Source: Clostridia bacterium
GTDB taxonomy: Bacteria; Bacillota; Clostridia; Oscillospirales; CAG-272
Direction of reading: 5' to 3'
NCBI GenBank assembly: GCA_017446155.1
Contig: JAFSRI010000036.1
Span: 1-45,462 of the forward strand
Length of the DNA: 45,462 bases
Notes under the pieces: model-generated
What the model saw: the letters and a program-made list of their open reading frames with translations, nothing else
Databases searched by the model: none
What the model was told of the DNA's origin: nothing
Made by a program: the position numbers and the translations under genes
Shown: positions 6,305 to 14,967 of the stretch, piece by piece
Numbering within the stretch: the stretch's first letter is position 1
How the letters are laid out: each line of letters begins with the position of its first letter

Positions 6305-7768
6305 TTATTTTCTCGTTCCGCTTGCCCAACCTTGATATTCGTTCAGAAAATCCTCGGCTGTCTTTCGCATTTGAAGCGTGACGTGCTTTTCATCGACAAA
6401 TCCGAAAGTAATGCTGAGCCTGCCGAAATAATCGTCGATTATCTGTACTTTCAAAAACAGCGTTTTTTCATCCTGCCACGCGCCTGAACACGCACATTTG
6501 TAATAGTGCCCGCCGGCTCTCACGCTTCCCACTTCGGCTGAATAGCCCTCTTGCGGGAACATCGAAAAGAAGTTTTCACACATTTTGAAATACAGTTCTT
6601 TTGCGCCTTGCTCGTTTATATATTTAAACGAACACTTTTCATCGTTGAAATTCAGCGAAAACTCGCGTATTTTCATGGGATTATCGCGCAACACGAACGT
6701 TTTGCCATTGATTTTATCTTGCAAAGCGGCTGTTTTCTTTCCCGTGGCGCAAATAAGACGTTTTTCCTCTCTGAGCGCGCGTACGGTGCTTTCGTCAGGC
6801 GTTTTATCCGCGCGCTTATCGGCTTTGCGCACGATATTATCAAAGAACCCCTTTATTATCGCCTCGTTTGCAAATTCGTTGCCTTGATTATCCCCGTTGT
6901 AAATGAGAATAAGGTCGGTTCTCGGATTGCAAACGGCAAATTGAGAGCCCATGCCGCTAAAAAAGAATGAATCGTCGTAAGTGCGCCAAAACTGGTAGCC
7001 ATAGCCGAACGTATTGTACCCGACGACGTCAAGGGAGTTGTTTTCTATCTGCTTTTTTGTTGCGGCAAGCAGATAATCCCGCGATAAAATTTGTTCCCCT
7101 TCCCACGCGCCGTAGTTGAGAGAGAACCGTGCGATTTTCAGAAAATCCATCGGTGTGCATAGCACGGCGGAGTCGCCCCAGCTGTGCCCTCCCGGACAAC
7201 GCAAGCACTTGATAGAATCGGAAACTCCTATCTTATCAAACAGTTTTTCACGCAGGTAATCAAGGAATGGCTTGCCTGTCAGCTCCTCGACGATAGCGCT
7301 GAGCACAAACGCCCCCTCGCTTGCATATTCAAATATCGCCCCCGGATCGCGCACCTCTTCCCGCGGATTTTCAAAATAGAACTTTACCCTGTCGTCCAGT
7401 CGGAACGAAAACCAGTTCCTCAGCTGTTTTGCGTTGCTCATCATAAGCAAATCTCTTACGGTTTGCGCCGCGATGCAGTTTGTTTTTTCGTCATATCCGA
7501 AGAATTTTCCAACCGTGTCGTCAAGGGAAAGCCGCCCTTCCTGAATTAAAAATCCAACCGCAAGCGAAACAATGCTTTTGCTCGAAGAATACAGGCGGTG
7601 AGTTGTGTTTTTGTCAAACGGCGCCCAATATTTTTCATATATTATGTCGTTCCCTCGCGCAATTATAACGTCATGGGTGGAAAGGCGCTTTTCTTCAAGA
7701 TGATTTATATATCCAAGCACATCTTCGGACGAAATCCCTACTTCTTCCGGAAGTTTATATGTAAACAT
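6305..7768 (-). CDS. Serine hydrolase, beta-lactamase/penicillin-binding (class C) fold
   Basis: A 487-residue protein. Residues about 5-330 form the class C beta-lactamase-like domain: the nucleophile motif SSSK at 61-64 (SxxK), Tyr148-Ala-Ser150 in the YxN/YxS position, and a FSGMGSQF segment replacing the usual HxG/KTG strand. The remaining 150 residues form a beta-rich C-terminal domain as in many EstB-like esterases and peptidase-like relatives. No signal peptide is visible, so it is probably cytoplasmic, which argues against a role as a secreted beta-lactamase. I start at 7768 because AGAGGAG lies just upstream; the longer frame from 7879 overlaps the GH4 gene. It follows GH4 by 11 bases in the same transcript, suggesting an esterase acting on a related substrate. 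Confidence 0.88.
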   Translation of the reverse strand: MFTYKLPEEVGISSEDVLGYINHLEEKRLSTHDVIIARGNDIIYEKYWAPFDKNTTHRLYSSSKSIVSLAVGFLIQEGRLSLDDTVGKFFGYDEKTNCIAAQTVRDLLMMSNAKQLRNWFSFRLDDRVKFYFENPREEVRDPGAIFEYASEGAFVLSAIVEELTGKPFLDYLREKLFDKIGVSDSIKCLRCPGGHSWGDSAVLCTPMDFLKIARFSLNYGAWEGEQILSRDYLLAATKKQIENNSLDVVGYNTFGYGYQFWRTYDDSFFFSGMGSQFAVCNPRTDLILIYNGDNQGNEFANEAIIKGFFDNIVRKADKRADKTPDESTVRALREEKRLICATGKKTAALQDKINGKTFVLRDNPMKIREFSLNFNDEKCSFKYINEQGAKELYFKMCENFFSMFPQEGYSAEVGSVRAGGHYYKCACSGAWQDEKTLFLKVQIIDDYFGRLSITFGFVDEKHVTLQMRKTAEDFLNEYQGWASGTRK

Positions 7769-7779
7769 ATCGGCTCCTC

Positions 7780-9168
7780 TTATTTTAAATATTCGCCAAG
7801 ATACTTCTTTGTGTTCCCTATCATTTCGTAAAACAGTTTTCGGCTGTCCGCTATGCTTGTTGTGACGAGCGGATCGCAAATAAATGCAAGAAATGCAGCT
7901 TCAAGATCGCGTTTTGCGCCTGCGTCGGATATGATTTCCTGTTCTGATACGATTCTTGAAACAAGCGGATAAATTTCTTTCGGCACATCGTATGAAAAAA
8001 TAGGCGATACTGTGCCTGAACTGAAAAATGCGTTTGTCTCAACGACCGCACCCAGCGGAAGATTCGGTATCTGCCCGTAGTTGGGAATGTTTACGTTTGT
8101 TTTAAGGTTTCCCAGTCCCAGCAACGCCCTCATCTGCTTTACCCCGTCCTCGCCGGTGTTTTTGATTGTCGGCGTTATTGTTCCGTCGATATATCCCGCA
8201 CTTTTCGCCAAACGGTTTTTCAAGTCATCAACTCGCCACGAAACAGGCGTAAGCCAAAAGCCCCATTCTCTCACGCTTTCAGGCGAAGAAAGATACCACT
8301 TTCCGGGACAAAATTCCGCCAGATGTCTGTCTCCCGCTGCGGCTATATAACCGAAACGCGAGAACAGGTCGAACTTCACTTTTTGCGTGTAAGCAAATAC
8401 GTTATTAAACTTCTTTTCATCCCAGCCAACTGTGTAGCCGTCCTTATATTTTTCGGCAAATTCACGGTATATCGGGAAAAGATCCGTGTTTTTATAATAT
8501 GCGCTCGTTATCCACGTAAAGTGGTTTATGCCGACAACGTTTATGTTTATCTCTTGTCTACTCGGCTTTTCCTCGCCCGTAATGGAAGCGTATGCCTCAG
8601 CCAACAGATTTTGCGTTCCGAAAACCTCATGGCAACAGCCAAACGCCTTTATCTGCGGAAAAACTCTGTATAGTGTCTTTACGCACAGCGTCATGGGATT
8701 TGTATAGTTTATCACCCACGCGTCCGGGCAAACGTTTTTTATGCCCTCGGCAATCACTTCAAACATCGGTATCGTCCGCAAAGCTCTTATAATTCCGCCG
8801 GGTCCGGTCGTATCGCCGACGGATTGATATATACCGTATTTTTCGGGAGTATGCACGTCGCTTTTCATTTCTTCAAACGTTCCGGGAAGAATTGAAATTA
8901 TAACAAAATCTGCGCCTTCAAGCGCGCCGTCAAGTGTTTCAAGAACGCGATACGTCCAATGTGACTTTGCGCCTTCAGCAGAATTGAACTTTTCGCCGAT
9001 AACGGCATTGTTTTTTGCCGCCGCAAGGTCTATATCATATAAATTTACGGTGCCTGAAATATCCTCCGCCGACACGAGATCACTCATCAGTCCCCATGCC
9101 CAGCCGCGCGATCCGCCGCCTATGTATGCAATTTTTATATCTTTCACTTTACCGTTTTCGTATGTCAT
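7780..9168 (-). CDS. GH4 family NAD-dependent glycosidase (alpha-glucosidase type)
   Basis: A 462-residue cytoplasmic glycosidase of family GH4, which uses NAD+ and a divalent metal in an oxidation-elimination mechanism. The Rossmann loop is GGGS at 17-20. NYTNP at 154-158 and C179-H180-E181-V182 contain the metal ligands, and GINHFTW carries His216. In GH4 the residues after Cys179 track specificity: CHEV is the type of alpha-glucosidases, whereas CHSV, CHGx and the CN/CD types mark alpha-galactosidases, glucuronidases and phospho-glycosidases. GGAGGAG lies before the ATG. It is the first gene of a two-gene unit downstream of the big ABC operon, so it may act on sugars imported by that system. 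Confidence 0.93.
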   Translation of the reverse strand: MTYENGKVKDIKIAYIGGGSRGWAWGLMSDLVSAEDISGTVNLYDIDLAAAKNNAVIGEKFNSAEGAKSHWTYRVLETLDGALEGADFVIISILPGTFEEMKSDVHTPEKYGIYQSVGDTTGPGGIIRALRTIPMFEVIAEGIKNVCPDAWVINYTNPMTLCVKTLYRVFPQIKAFGCCHEVFGTQNLLAEAYASITGEEKPSRQEININVVGINHFTWITSAYYKNTDLFPIYREFAEKYKDGYTVGWDEKKFNNVFAYTQKVKFDLFSRFGYIAAAGDRHLAEFCPGKWYLSSPESVREWGFWLTPVSWRVDDLKNRLAKSAGYIDGTITPTIKNTGEDGVKQMRALLGLGNLKTNVNIPNYGQIPNLPLGAVVETNAFFSSGTVSPIFSYDVPKEIYPLVSRIVSEQEIISDAGAKRDLEAAFLAFICDPLVTTSIADSRKLFYEMIGNTKKYLGEYLK

Positions 9169-9366
9169 GCTTCTCCTCCGAAAATTAGTGTTGTTTTTTC
9201 ATACTGCCGAATTACATCAGCTGACGTATTGTTTTTCCTTTTATCGCTTTGCCGATTTTCATATCACTTTTACACGTAAAAAAGCGTTTCATCGGTTGAG
9301 CCATATCAGCCGCTGTTCTGAAAACTTCCTGAACGCATAAAAAAATCCGCATGGTTGTTCTTAAAA

Positions 9367-9395
9367 AGTATACTATAAATTATTAAAAATGTCTA
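9367..9395 (-). promoter_or_regulatory. Promoter of the GH4-serine hydrolase unit
   Basis: On the minus strand TAGACA (9395-9390) and TATACT (9372-9367) are separated by 17 bases. The inverted pair TACTATA (9371-9377) and TATAGTA (9396-9402) brackets the promoter and could be an operator. The untranslated leader is about 190 bases with no known riboswitch that I recognise. Confidence 0.55.
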
Positions 9396-9418
9396 TATAG
9401 TAAATCAAAATAGGCGCA

Positions 9419-9450
9419 AAAAAACTTCCCCGCAATGCGAGGAAGTTTTT
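9419..9450 (-). terminator. Terminator of the ABC/DUF5696 operon
   Basis: AAAACTTCC (9421-9429) and GGAAGTTTT (9441-9449) pair, with an inner CGC/GCG. On the minus strand the hairpin is followed by a run of T. It lies about ten bases after the last permease gene and defines the operon end. Confidence 0.85.
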
Positions 9451-9460
9451 GGTTGACTTA

Positions 9461-10537
9461 TTACATTCCGCCGAAGCCCGAATGTTCGATACCTTGAATT
9501 AAGTATCTTTGGCAGAACAGGTACATCACAACGAGCGGCGCTATGATGAGAAGTCCCGCGGTGTTCTTAACCGCTATAATGAAGCTGTCAACGCTTCCGC
9601 CTGCCTGAGAGCTTATCTCATCAAGCGACGCGGGCATTGTCTGCCAAAATGAATTTGCGGTAAGAAGCGTATGCTCTGAGCTGTTAAGGAACGTGTTGGT
9701 ATAGAAGATATCCGTCCACTGCCAAGAGAACGACAGGATGAATACCGTGATCAACATAGGAACCGACAGCGGCAGTATTATCTTGATAAACGTCTTAAAA
9801 ACGCCGTAGCCGTCAACGTATGACGATTCTTCGAGTTCGTCCGGAACGCCGCGATAGAACTGTCTCATGATGAATATGAACAGTCCGTTCTTGAACGCAA
9901 GGCCCGTAAGCGACAAGAAGTAAATCGGAACGAACGTGTTGTAAAGTCCCATGTTCCAACCGAGCGCCTCGCAAAGTCCCGTCAGGTCAATGCTTAGCCA
10001 TTCTATGCCGAAGATAGCGATTTCCGGATACATGAACCTCTGAACAAGAGAGGAGGCGAGTATCGGGTGAGGCACTATCATCGTCAACACTACTATTAAG
10101 AACAGAAGGTTGTTTCCTTTGAATTTGAATTTTGCAAATCCGTACCCTATCATAGCGCAGATAAACGTCTGTATAAGCGCGTTTGACAGCGACAAAAGCA
10201 ACGTGTTCCCGAGTGCCTTCCAATAGTTGTTTTCGGTGATAAGGAACTTCCAAGTATCGGTTGTCGGATACTTCGGAATAAGTTTAACGTCGCTCTGAAC
10301 GAAGTCTTTCGGGCTCATGAAAGACGATGAGATCTTCGAGAAAAACGGGAAAAGGATGATATAAGAGATACCGAGGAGCAGAACAAAGCGGAATATGGCG
10401 ATAAGTACCTTGCGGTAGAAATAGCTGTTGAGATATTTCGCTTTCAGGCGTTCTTTGAGAGGAGTCCTGTCAAATTCCACCTTTATTTTGTTTTTGCTCT
10501 CTTTCATTACGCGCGGTGCGCTGTTTTGATTATTCAT
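9461..10537 (-). CDS. Carbohydrate ABC transporter permease (MalG-type), fourth of operon
   Basis: A 358-residue CUT1 inner permease. An unusually long, charged cytoplasmic N-terminus (about 40 residues, with KESKNKIKVEF) precedes six predicted membrane segments, the first at about 46-68. The ATPase-docking EAA loop reads EESSYVDGYGVFKTFIKIILPLSVP, consistent with the family. GGAGAAGG lies before the ATG. It pairs with the permease gene just upstream (17-base gap) and is the last gene before the terminator at 9419-9450. No ATP-binding subunit is encoded nearby; CUT1 systems in Firmicutes commonly share an MsmX-type ATPase encoded elsewhere. Confidence 0.9.
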   Translation of the reverse strand: MNNQNSAPRVMKESKNKIKVEFDRTPLKERLKAKYLNSYFYRKVLIAIFRFVLLLGISYIILFPFFSKISSSFMSPKDFVQSDVKLIPKYPTTDTWKFLITENNYWKALGNTLLLSLSNALIQTFICAMIGYGFAKFKFKGNNLLFLIVVLTMIVPHPILASSLVQRFMYPEIAIFGIEWLSIDLTGLCEALGWNMGLYNTFVPIYFLSLTGLAFKNGLFIFIMRQFYRGVPDELEESSYVDGYGVFKTFIKIILPLSVPMLITVFILSFSWQWTDIFYTNTFLNSSEHTLLTANSFWQTMPASLDEISSQAGGSVDSFIIAVKNTAGLLIIAPLVVMYLFCQRYLIQGIEHSGFGGM

Positions 10538-10554
10538 TACCTTCTCCTCCTTTC

Positions 10555-11574
10555 TCAGTCATTTCTGCGCTGGTAGAACACTACCTTGCGCATTACAAGC
10601 GCCACAAGTCCCAGCGTTATGATAACCAGCAGGAAGTACAACCAAGCCGATGCCGCCTGACGGCCGCTTACGTTTGTCGTATCCGCTATGCTGAGAATGT
10701 AAGACATTACTTCGTTGCTTTCAGCCGTGAACGAGTCGATGACTGTATATACGGCGTTGGCAAGTATCATCGGGCTTATCATGGGAAGAGTTATCTTCCA
10801 GAATATCTCCCAAGACGTTGCGCCCTCCATTTGGCACGATTCGTAAATCGAGGGAGAGATCGACTGCAATGCCGCAAGGAATATAAGCATCTGAACGCCG
10901 GAACGGTTTACGATGTCGTAAATGTTTCCGATAAGGTTCGATACCGTTTCGATAAGTTCCGACCCTATGCCTAAGTTTTCAAACAGCATTGAAATGTCCA
11001 TCAAGTCTACTAGGTTTCCCATACCCGATGATGCGACGGCACCGGTGTCAAGCCCTTCAAGGCTGCTCATGCTTTCAAGCAAGGCATTATCATAGTCTAT
11101 TTTGGCTATGATACCCGCGCCGACAACTACGGGGATGAAGAATATCGCACGGAACGCCGCCCTACCCACCATTTTCTGGTTTAACAGTATCGCTATGAAA
11201 AGCGACAGCATAATGATTGCGATTATTTCAACGATTTGGTTGAAAAAGCCCGTAAACATTTTTTCAAGGAACGTTGCGCCCGTCTTTGTATCTACGATAG
11301 CCGAGATGGCGTCTTCATAGTTTGCAAACAGAGGCGATGCAAGTTCAAGTTCATATCCGCCGCCGCGAACGGCAGGGATCTTATGATAAAATGTGAAGCT
11401 GTATCCTATCGACTCGAATATGACTCCGACATAAAGGAATACAAGTCCGAGAACGAAAGGCAGAACGAACAGCCAACCCGAACGCGCCTTTTTGGCGTTC
11501 AAAGAAGTTGCTTTCTTCGGGAAGAGATTTTTAAGTGAAAAACCCGATTTTTCTTTTGCTTTTGTGTTATCCAT
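10555..11574 (-). CDS. Carbohydrate ABC transporter permease (MalF-type), third of operon
   Basis: A 339-residue CUT1 permease. An N-terminal cytoplasmic stretch of about 30 residues is followed by a first membrane segment (about 31-54). The EAA loop is ESCQMEGATSWEIFWKITLPMISP, diverged at the start but with the conserved glycine and LP. Between segments 2 and 3 it has an extra external region of about 80 residues (DYDNALLESMSSLEG and following), longer than usual, perhaps a contact surface for the solute-binding or DUF5696 protein. AGGGAGG precedes the ATG. It forms the second permease pair with the gene at 9461-10537. Confidence 0.9.
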   Translation of the reverse strand: MDNTKAKEKSGFSLKNLFPKKATSLNAKKARSGWLFVLPFVLGLVFLYVGVIFESIGYSFTFYHKIPAVRGGGYELELASPLFANYEDAISAIVDTKTGATFLEKMFTGFFNQIVEIIAIIMLSLFIAILLNQKMVGRAAFRAIFFIPVVVGAGIIAKIDYDNALLESMSSLEGLDTGAVASSGMGNLVDLMDISMLFENLGIGSELIETVSNLIGNIYDIVNRSGVQMLIFLAALQSISPSIYESCQMEGATSWEIFWKITLPMISPMILANAVYTVIDSFTAESNEVMSYILSIADTTNVSGRQAASAWLYFLLVIITLGLVALVMRKVVFYQRRND

Positions 11575-11590
11575 CTTATTCCGCCTCCCT

Positions 11591-14500
11591 TCAATCGACT
11601 ACCGCATAGTTTTGAGCGGCGATCGTAATATACTTATATTCGCCGGTCTTTACAGTTACGGTGTTCGACGTTGTGTTGATAAACGTTACTTTTCCGTCGT
11701 CACCATTGACCTCAATTACGCCCGTCGCTTTTCTCATCTGAGCTTCGAGTTTGTCAAGCGCTTCTTTGTAACGTGCTATCTGGTTTGTGTTGCCATCGGC
11801 TTCTGCTGCCGCAAGGTTTGCCACAGCGGCTTTGAACGCCGTGTTTTCGCTTGTCTTCGGCAGGAACGCTGTCGCGTTTTCTATGCTCTTCACTGCCAAG
11901 TTGTGAACTTTGACCTGTGATTTTTCAACAAACGATTCCGCCTCTACCGTAAATACGCCGCCTTGACCGTCCTCCACTACAACGTCATAGCTGTTGTAGT
12001 TGATATAGAATGTCTTTTCAGCACCTGACGTTGTTGTGTACGTTACGGAAACGACGTTGTTTACGAGTTTTCTCTCGAACGTTGCCGCATATGTTTCAAA
12101 TTCGCTCTTCGCGGTGTTATATGCGCTCAGTTTTGCAACCTCGGTGTTGATCGCCTGCGTCGGGTCTTTTTGGTCCTTTATCAATTGGTCGACGGCCGCT
12201 GTCGCCGCGTCATATTCCGCCTTGGCAGACGCGAGCTTGGCGCTGAGGTCGTTATATGTTCCGTAAAGAACAGCCGCTGTCTGCTCGCTCGCCTTAAACG
12301 CCTTGACAAACGTGTGGTCTGTCATAAGCGCGCCTTGAAGATTTCCTATGGCGTCGTTGAGCACATCATAGTATTTTACAACGTCACCGAGCCACATGTC
12401 GAAGTTAACGGAGTAATATTCGCTGAGGAGGTTTGAATCTTTGAGTTTTTCGGTGTTTCTGTAAGAGAGCAGGAAGTAAGGCGCCGCGCCGTTTTCAATA
12501 GATTTGAGTATCTCATATTTGACGTCGCCCGCCATATTTATCGGAGTTCCGGCATAGTTTACATATCCGTGAAGCACCATTCCAACGAAAGGAACCGCCG
12601 CCGTGGATATTGAATATCCGCTGTTGTCGAGCGAAAGGTCTACGATGTCGGTGACATAAGGCAAAACGTATGAGTTTCCGCCCGAAACGAGTATATTCTC
12701 GTTGCCCTCTCTTACTTGGCTGAGGAAGTTTTCGGTGTAGAATTTCGCGTCCTCTCTCATTATCGGGTTGTCTTCGTTGAAGTCGGAGTTGAGGTCCGTT
12801 CCGATAGTGTAAAGAGAAATTGCGTTTGTATTGTATTTAAGGAACGATTTTGAGAATTTTTTGTAAAGCGTTTCAAACATTGCGGCGGAAATGACGTTCT
12901 TCGCGCCGAATCTTGTCATTACCTGATAAACGGGGTCATAGTCACGTTTTGTCGTGTAACGGCCGCTCATCGTTTGCGCCGCATATTTTTTGAGGTTGAA
13001 ACCGCTTCTTATTTCAAGGAACGAAACGTTTGCAAAGTCGTAATCCGGGAAAATCTGTATGTCGTTTTCCTGAGCGTATTTAACAAGTTTCTTAAACCCG
13101 CTGTTACCGCCCGTAACAGATGGCCACTTAGCCTTTGTAATTACGTTTCCGTAATTGCTGAGGATGAATTTAAGGTTTGTTATTTTGTTCTCTTTGAGCG
13201 TTTCGCTCATTGTGATGATGTCCTCGAATTTCGTCAGCGGATTTTTGACGTCCACGGGGAAAGTGAGGAACGTTTCTTTTGTTTCAACGTATCCGAACGA
13301 CTGGATATAAAGCGGAAGCGTGCTGTCTATTTCGCTTGCCGTAAGACGTTTCATCTCGCCGTTAGAGATAAGATAATCTCTGTAAGCGTTAGCCATTCCG
13401 ACGTATGACGGATAGTAATAATCCTTTACACCGGCGGCGTCAGCCGCAACAGGATCGGAAAGCAGAATATAATCTATGGAATAATTTCCGAGATATTTCG
13501 TATCAACGCTTGTCGAAAGACCGTTTGCACTGCCAAGCGAACTGCTTCCGAGGTTTACGGTATCCGACTGCTTTGTAGAGAAGCTCGCATAAGCGTAGCT
13601 GTATTCACTGCTACCGCCGCCTGTCACGCCTGCAATATTGCCGAGTCCTGCGAGTATTGTCGAGAACGATTCACCTTCGGAGATCACTGCAAACCAGCCG
13701 CGTTTATGTTCGACGATGCTCGTTGTGGCAGGACGTCCGGAACGTTCAACCGTTACGGTTTCATCGTAAAATTCGGTAAGACCAAACACGGGCATACGGT
13801 AAACTTCCGCATTTGCGTTCGACGACGAGATGTCATCATACGTATAGTCTGTTCCGTAAACGGTAGAACCCTGCGCTTGTTTGTCCTTTGCTACGCCGTC
13901 TTCGTCGTAGTATTCAAGTATCGTTCCGCTTCCGTCGGGAATAAAGATATATCCGCCCGTTCTCTTGATGTTGCCCGTCTGTTTTGTCGTCGTGCAGCCG
14001 AAATACGGCAGAAGCGTAATACTTTCAAGTGAATAGTTCGTTTCATTGTATCTTATACTCTTCGCGGGTATAGACGCGCGGAATCTTCCGTCGACTATCG
14101 TGTATTCGATAGCCATTCTGAACAGAGCCGGTTCTGCGTCGTCGCCCTCATACATCGTTTCCTCATGGTCTTTTTCGAGCTGGTCGTATGTATAATCGGG
14201 GCAATACTTTCTGATAAGAGATTCGATATTTTTAAGCGAACGGTTATCGGCTTGGCTTAGAACGTACATTATCATGTTGTGGTTGTTTGCCAGCGCCGGG
14301 TATCTTTCCCACCATGACGTAAGCAAAGGTTCGTTTGCGGGGTCTGTTTGGTCGATAAGTCTGTAATACGTATCGAGCAGGTGGTCAAAGATGAATTTTT
14401 CATCCTTTGTCATGTCCGTATAGCGTTTCTGCATTACGGAAAGGATGTTTGCCTCAAAACTCTCTTTTGTTATCTGGCGCGGAATAAGTCGTTTCGATTC

Positions 14501-14953
14501 TACCGTGCCTATCGCGTATTCTACGCGGACGCCGTTTTTCATAGATTTGAAAACTATTTGGTTTTCAAACATTGCGGCGGATTTAAAACTGTTGAGAGTG
14601 TTGGTCGAGCCGGTTTCGACAACCGAATACGAAAGAATTATCTGCGACATAAGCGCTTCCCTTTGCTCTTGCGTCGTTTCGGTGCTTACCGCAACGTCGT
14701 AGGGGTTAGAGAAAACATATTCGCCGGTCTTTAAGTATTTGAGTGCGAACTCGCCCGATTTTTTTTCAAAATACATCTCATACTCGCCGTCGGAGTAGAG
14801 CTTCTCCATCATGTCGAGTTTTGCCTTTTGAGACGTATATTCGGTCGTGTAATAGTCTTCTATTGCCACGTCGGCCGCTTGCGCCGTCAAAGCAAAGGAG
14901 GTGCAGATCATAATTGATGCGATGATCAGCGCGACAAGTTTTTTCATTTTCAT
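11591..14953 (-). CDS. DUF5696 secreted protein, candidate glycoside hydrolase-like
   Basis: A 1120-residue exported protein. A Sec signal peptide (1-26, ending AQA) has no lipobox, so it is released or held by partners. A helical N-terminal part (about 30-270) leads to a beta-sandwich-like region (about 280-500) and then a segment (about 545-860) with alternating strands and helices (LKFILSNYGN, DIQIFPDYDF, AISLYTIGTDLNSDF, ILVSGGNSYVLPY) that reads like a (beta/alpha)8 barrel. The C-terminus (about 880-1120) holds a coiled coil and a beta domain. The family is DUF5696, without an assigned function as far as I know. Acidic residues in PDYDF and GTDLNSD could be catalytic; this is inference. 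Its fixed place between the Yip1 protein and the second permease pair ties it to transport. Confidence 0.8.
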   Translation of the reverse strand: MKMKKLVALIIASIMICTSFALTAQAADVAIEDYYTTEYTSQKAKLDMMEKLYSDGEYEMYFEKKSGEFALKYLKTGEYVFSNPYDVAVSTETTQEQREALMSQIILSYSVVETGSTNTLNSFKSAAMFENQIVFKSMKNGVRVEYAIGTVESKRLIPRQITKESFEANILSVMQKRYTDMTKDEKFIFDHLLDTYYRLIDQTDPANEPLLTSWWERYPALANNHNMIMYVLSQADNRSLKNIESLIRKYCPDYTYDQLEKDHEETMYEGDDAEPALFRMAIEYTIVDGRFRASIPAKSIRYNETNYSLESITLLPYFGCTTTKQTGNIKRTGGYIFIPDGSGTILEYYDEDGVAKDKQAQGSTVYGTDYTYDDISSSNANAEVYRMPVFGLTEFYDETVTVERSGRPATTSIVEHKRGWFAVISEGESFSTILAGLGNIAGVTGGGSSEYSYAYASFSTKQSDTVNLGSSSLGSANGLSTSVDTKYLGNYSIDYILLSDPVAADAAGVKDYYYPSYVGMANAYRDYLISNGEMKRLTASEIDSTLPLYIQSFGYVETKETFLTFPVDVKNPLTKFEDIITMSETLKENKITNLKFILSNYGNVITKAKWPSVTGGNSGFKKLVKYAQENDIQIFPDYDFANVSFLEIRSGFNLKKYAAQTMSGRYTTKRDYDPVYQVMTRFGAKNVISAAMFETLYKKFSKSFLKYNTNAISLYTIGTDLNSDFNEDNPIMREDAKFYTENFLSQVREGNENILVSGGNSYVLPYVTDIVDLSLDNSGYSISTAAVPFVGMVLHGYVNYAGTPINMAGDVKYEILKSIENGAAPYFLLSYRNTEKLKDSNLLSEYYSVNFDMWLGDVVKYYDVLNDAIGNLQGALMTDHTFVKAFKASEQTAAVLYGTYNDLSAKLASAKAEYDAATAAVDQLIKDQKDPTQAINTEVAKLSAYNTAKSEFETYAATFERKLVNNVVSVTYTTTSGAEKTFYINYNSYDVVVEDGQGGVFTVEAESFVEKSQVKVHNLAVKSIENATAFLPKTSENTAFKAAVANLAAAEADGNTNQIARYKEALDKLEAQMRKATGVIEVNGDDGKVTFINTTSNTVTVKTGEYKYITIAAQNYAVVD

Positions 14954-14967
14954 TTGTCCTCTCCTCC

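Noticed and set aside
6305..7768. Antibiotic-resistance beta-lactamase
   Set aside because: The SxxK motif fits class C-like enzymes, but there is no signal peptide and the usual KTG-type strand is replaced, so an esterase-type hydrolase is more likely.
9210..9352. 46-codon minus-strand ORF in the GH4 leader
   Set aside because: The ATG has no Shine-Dalgarno sequence and would begin about eight bases after the predicted transcription start. The product resembles nothing I know; a conserved start across relatives would be needed.
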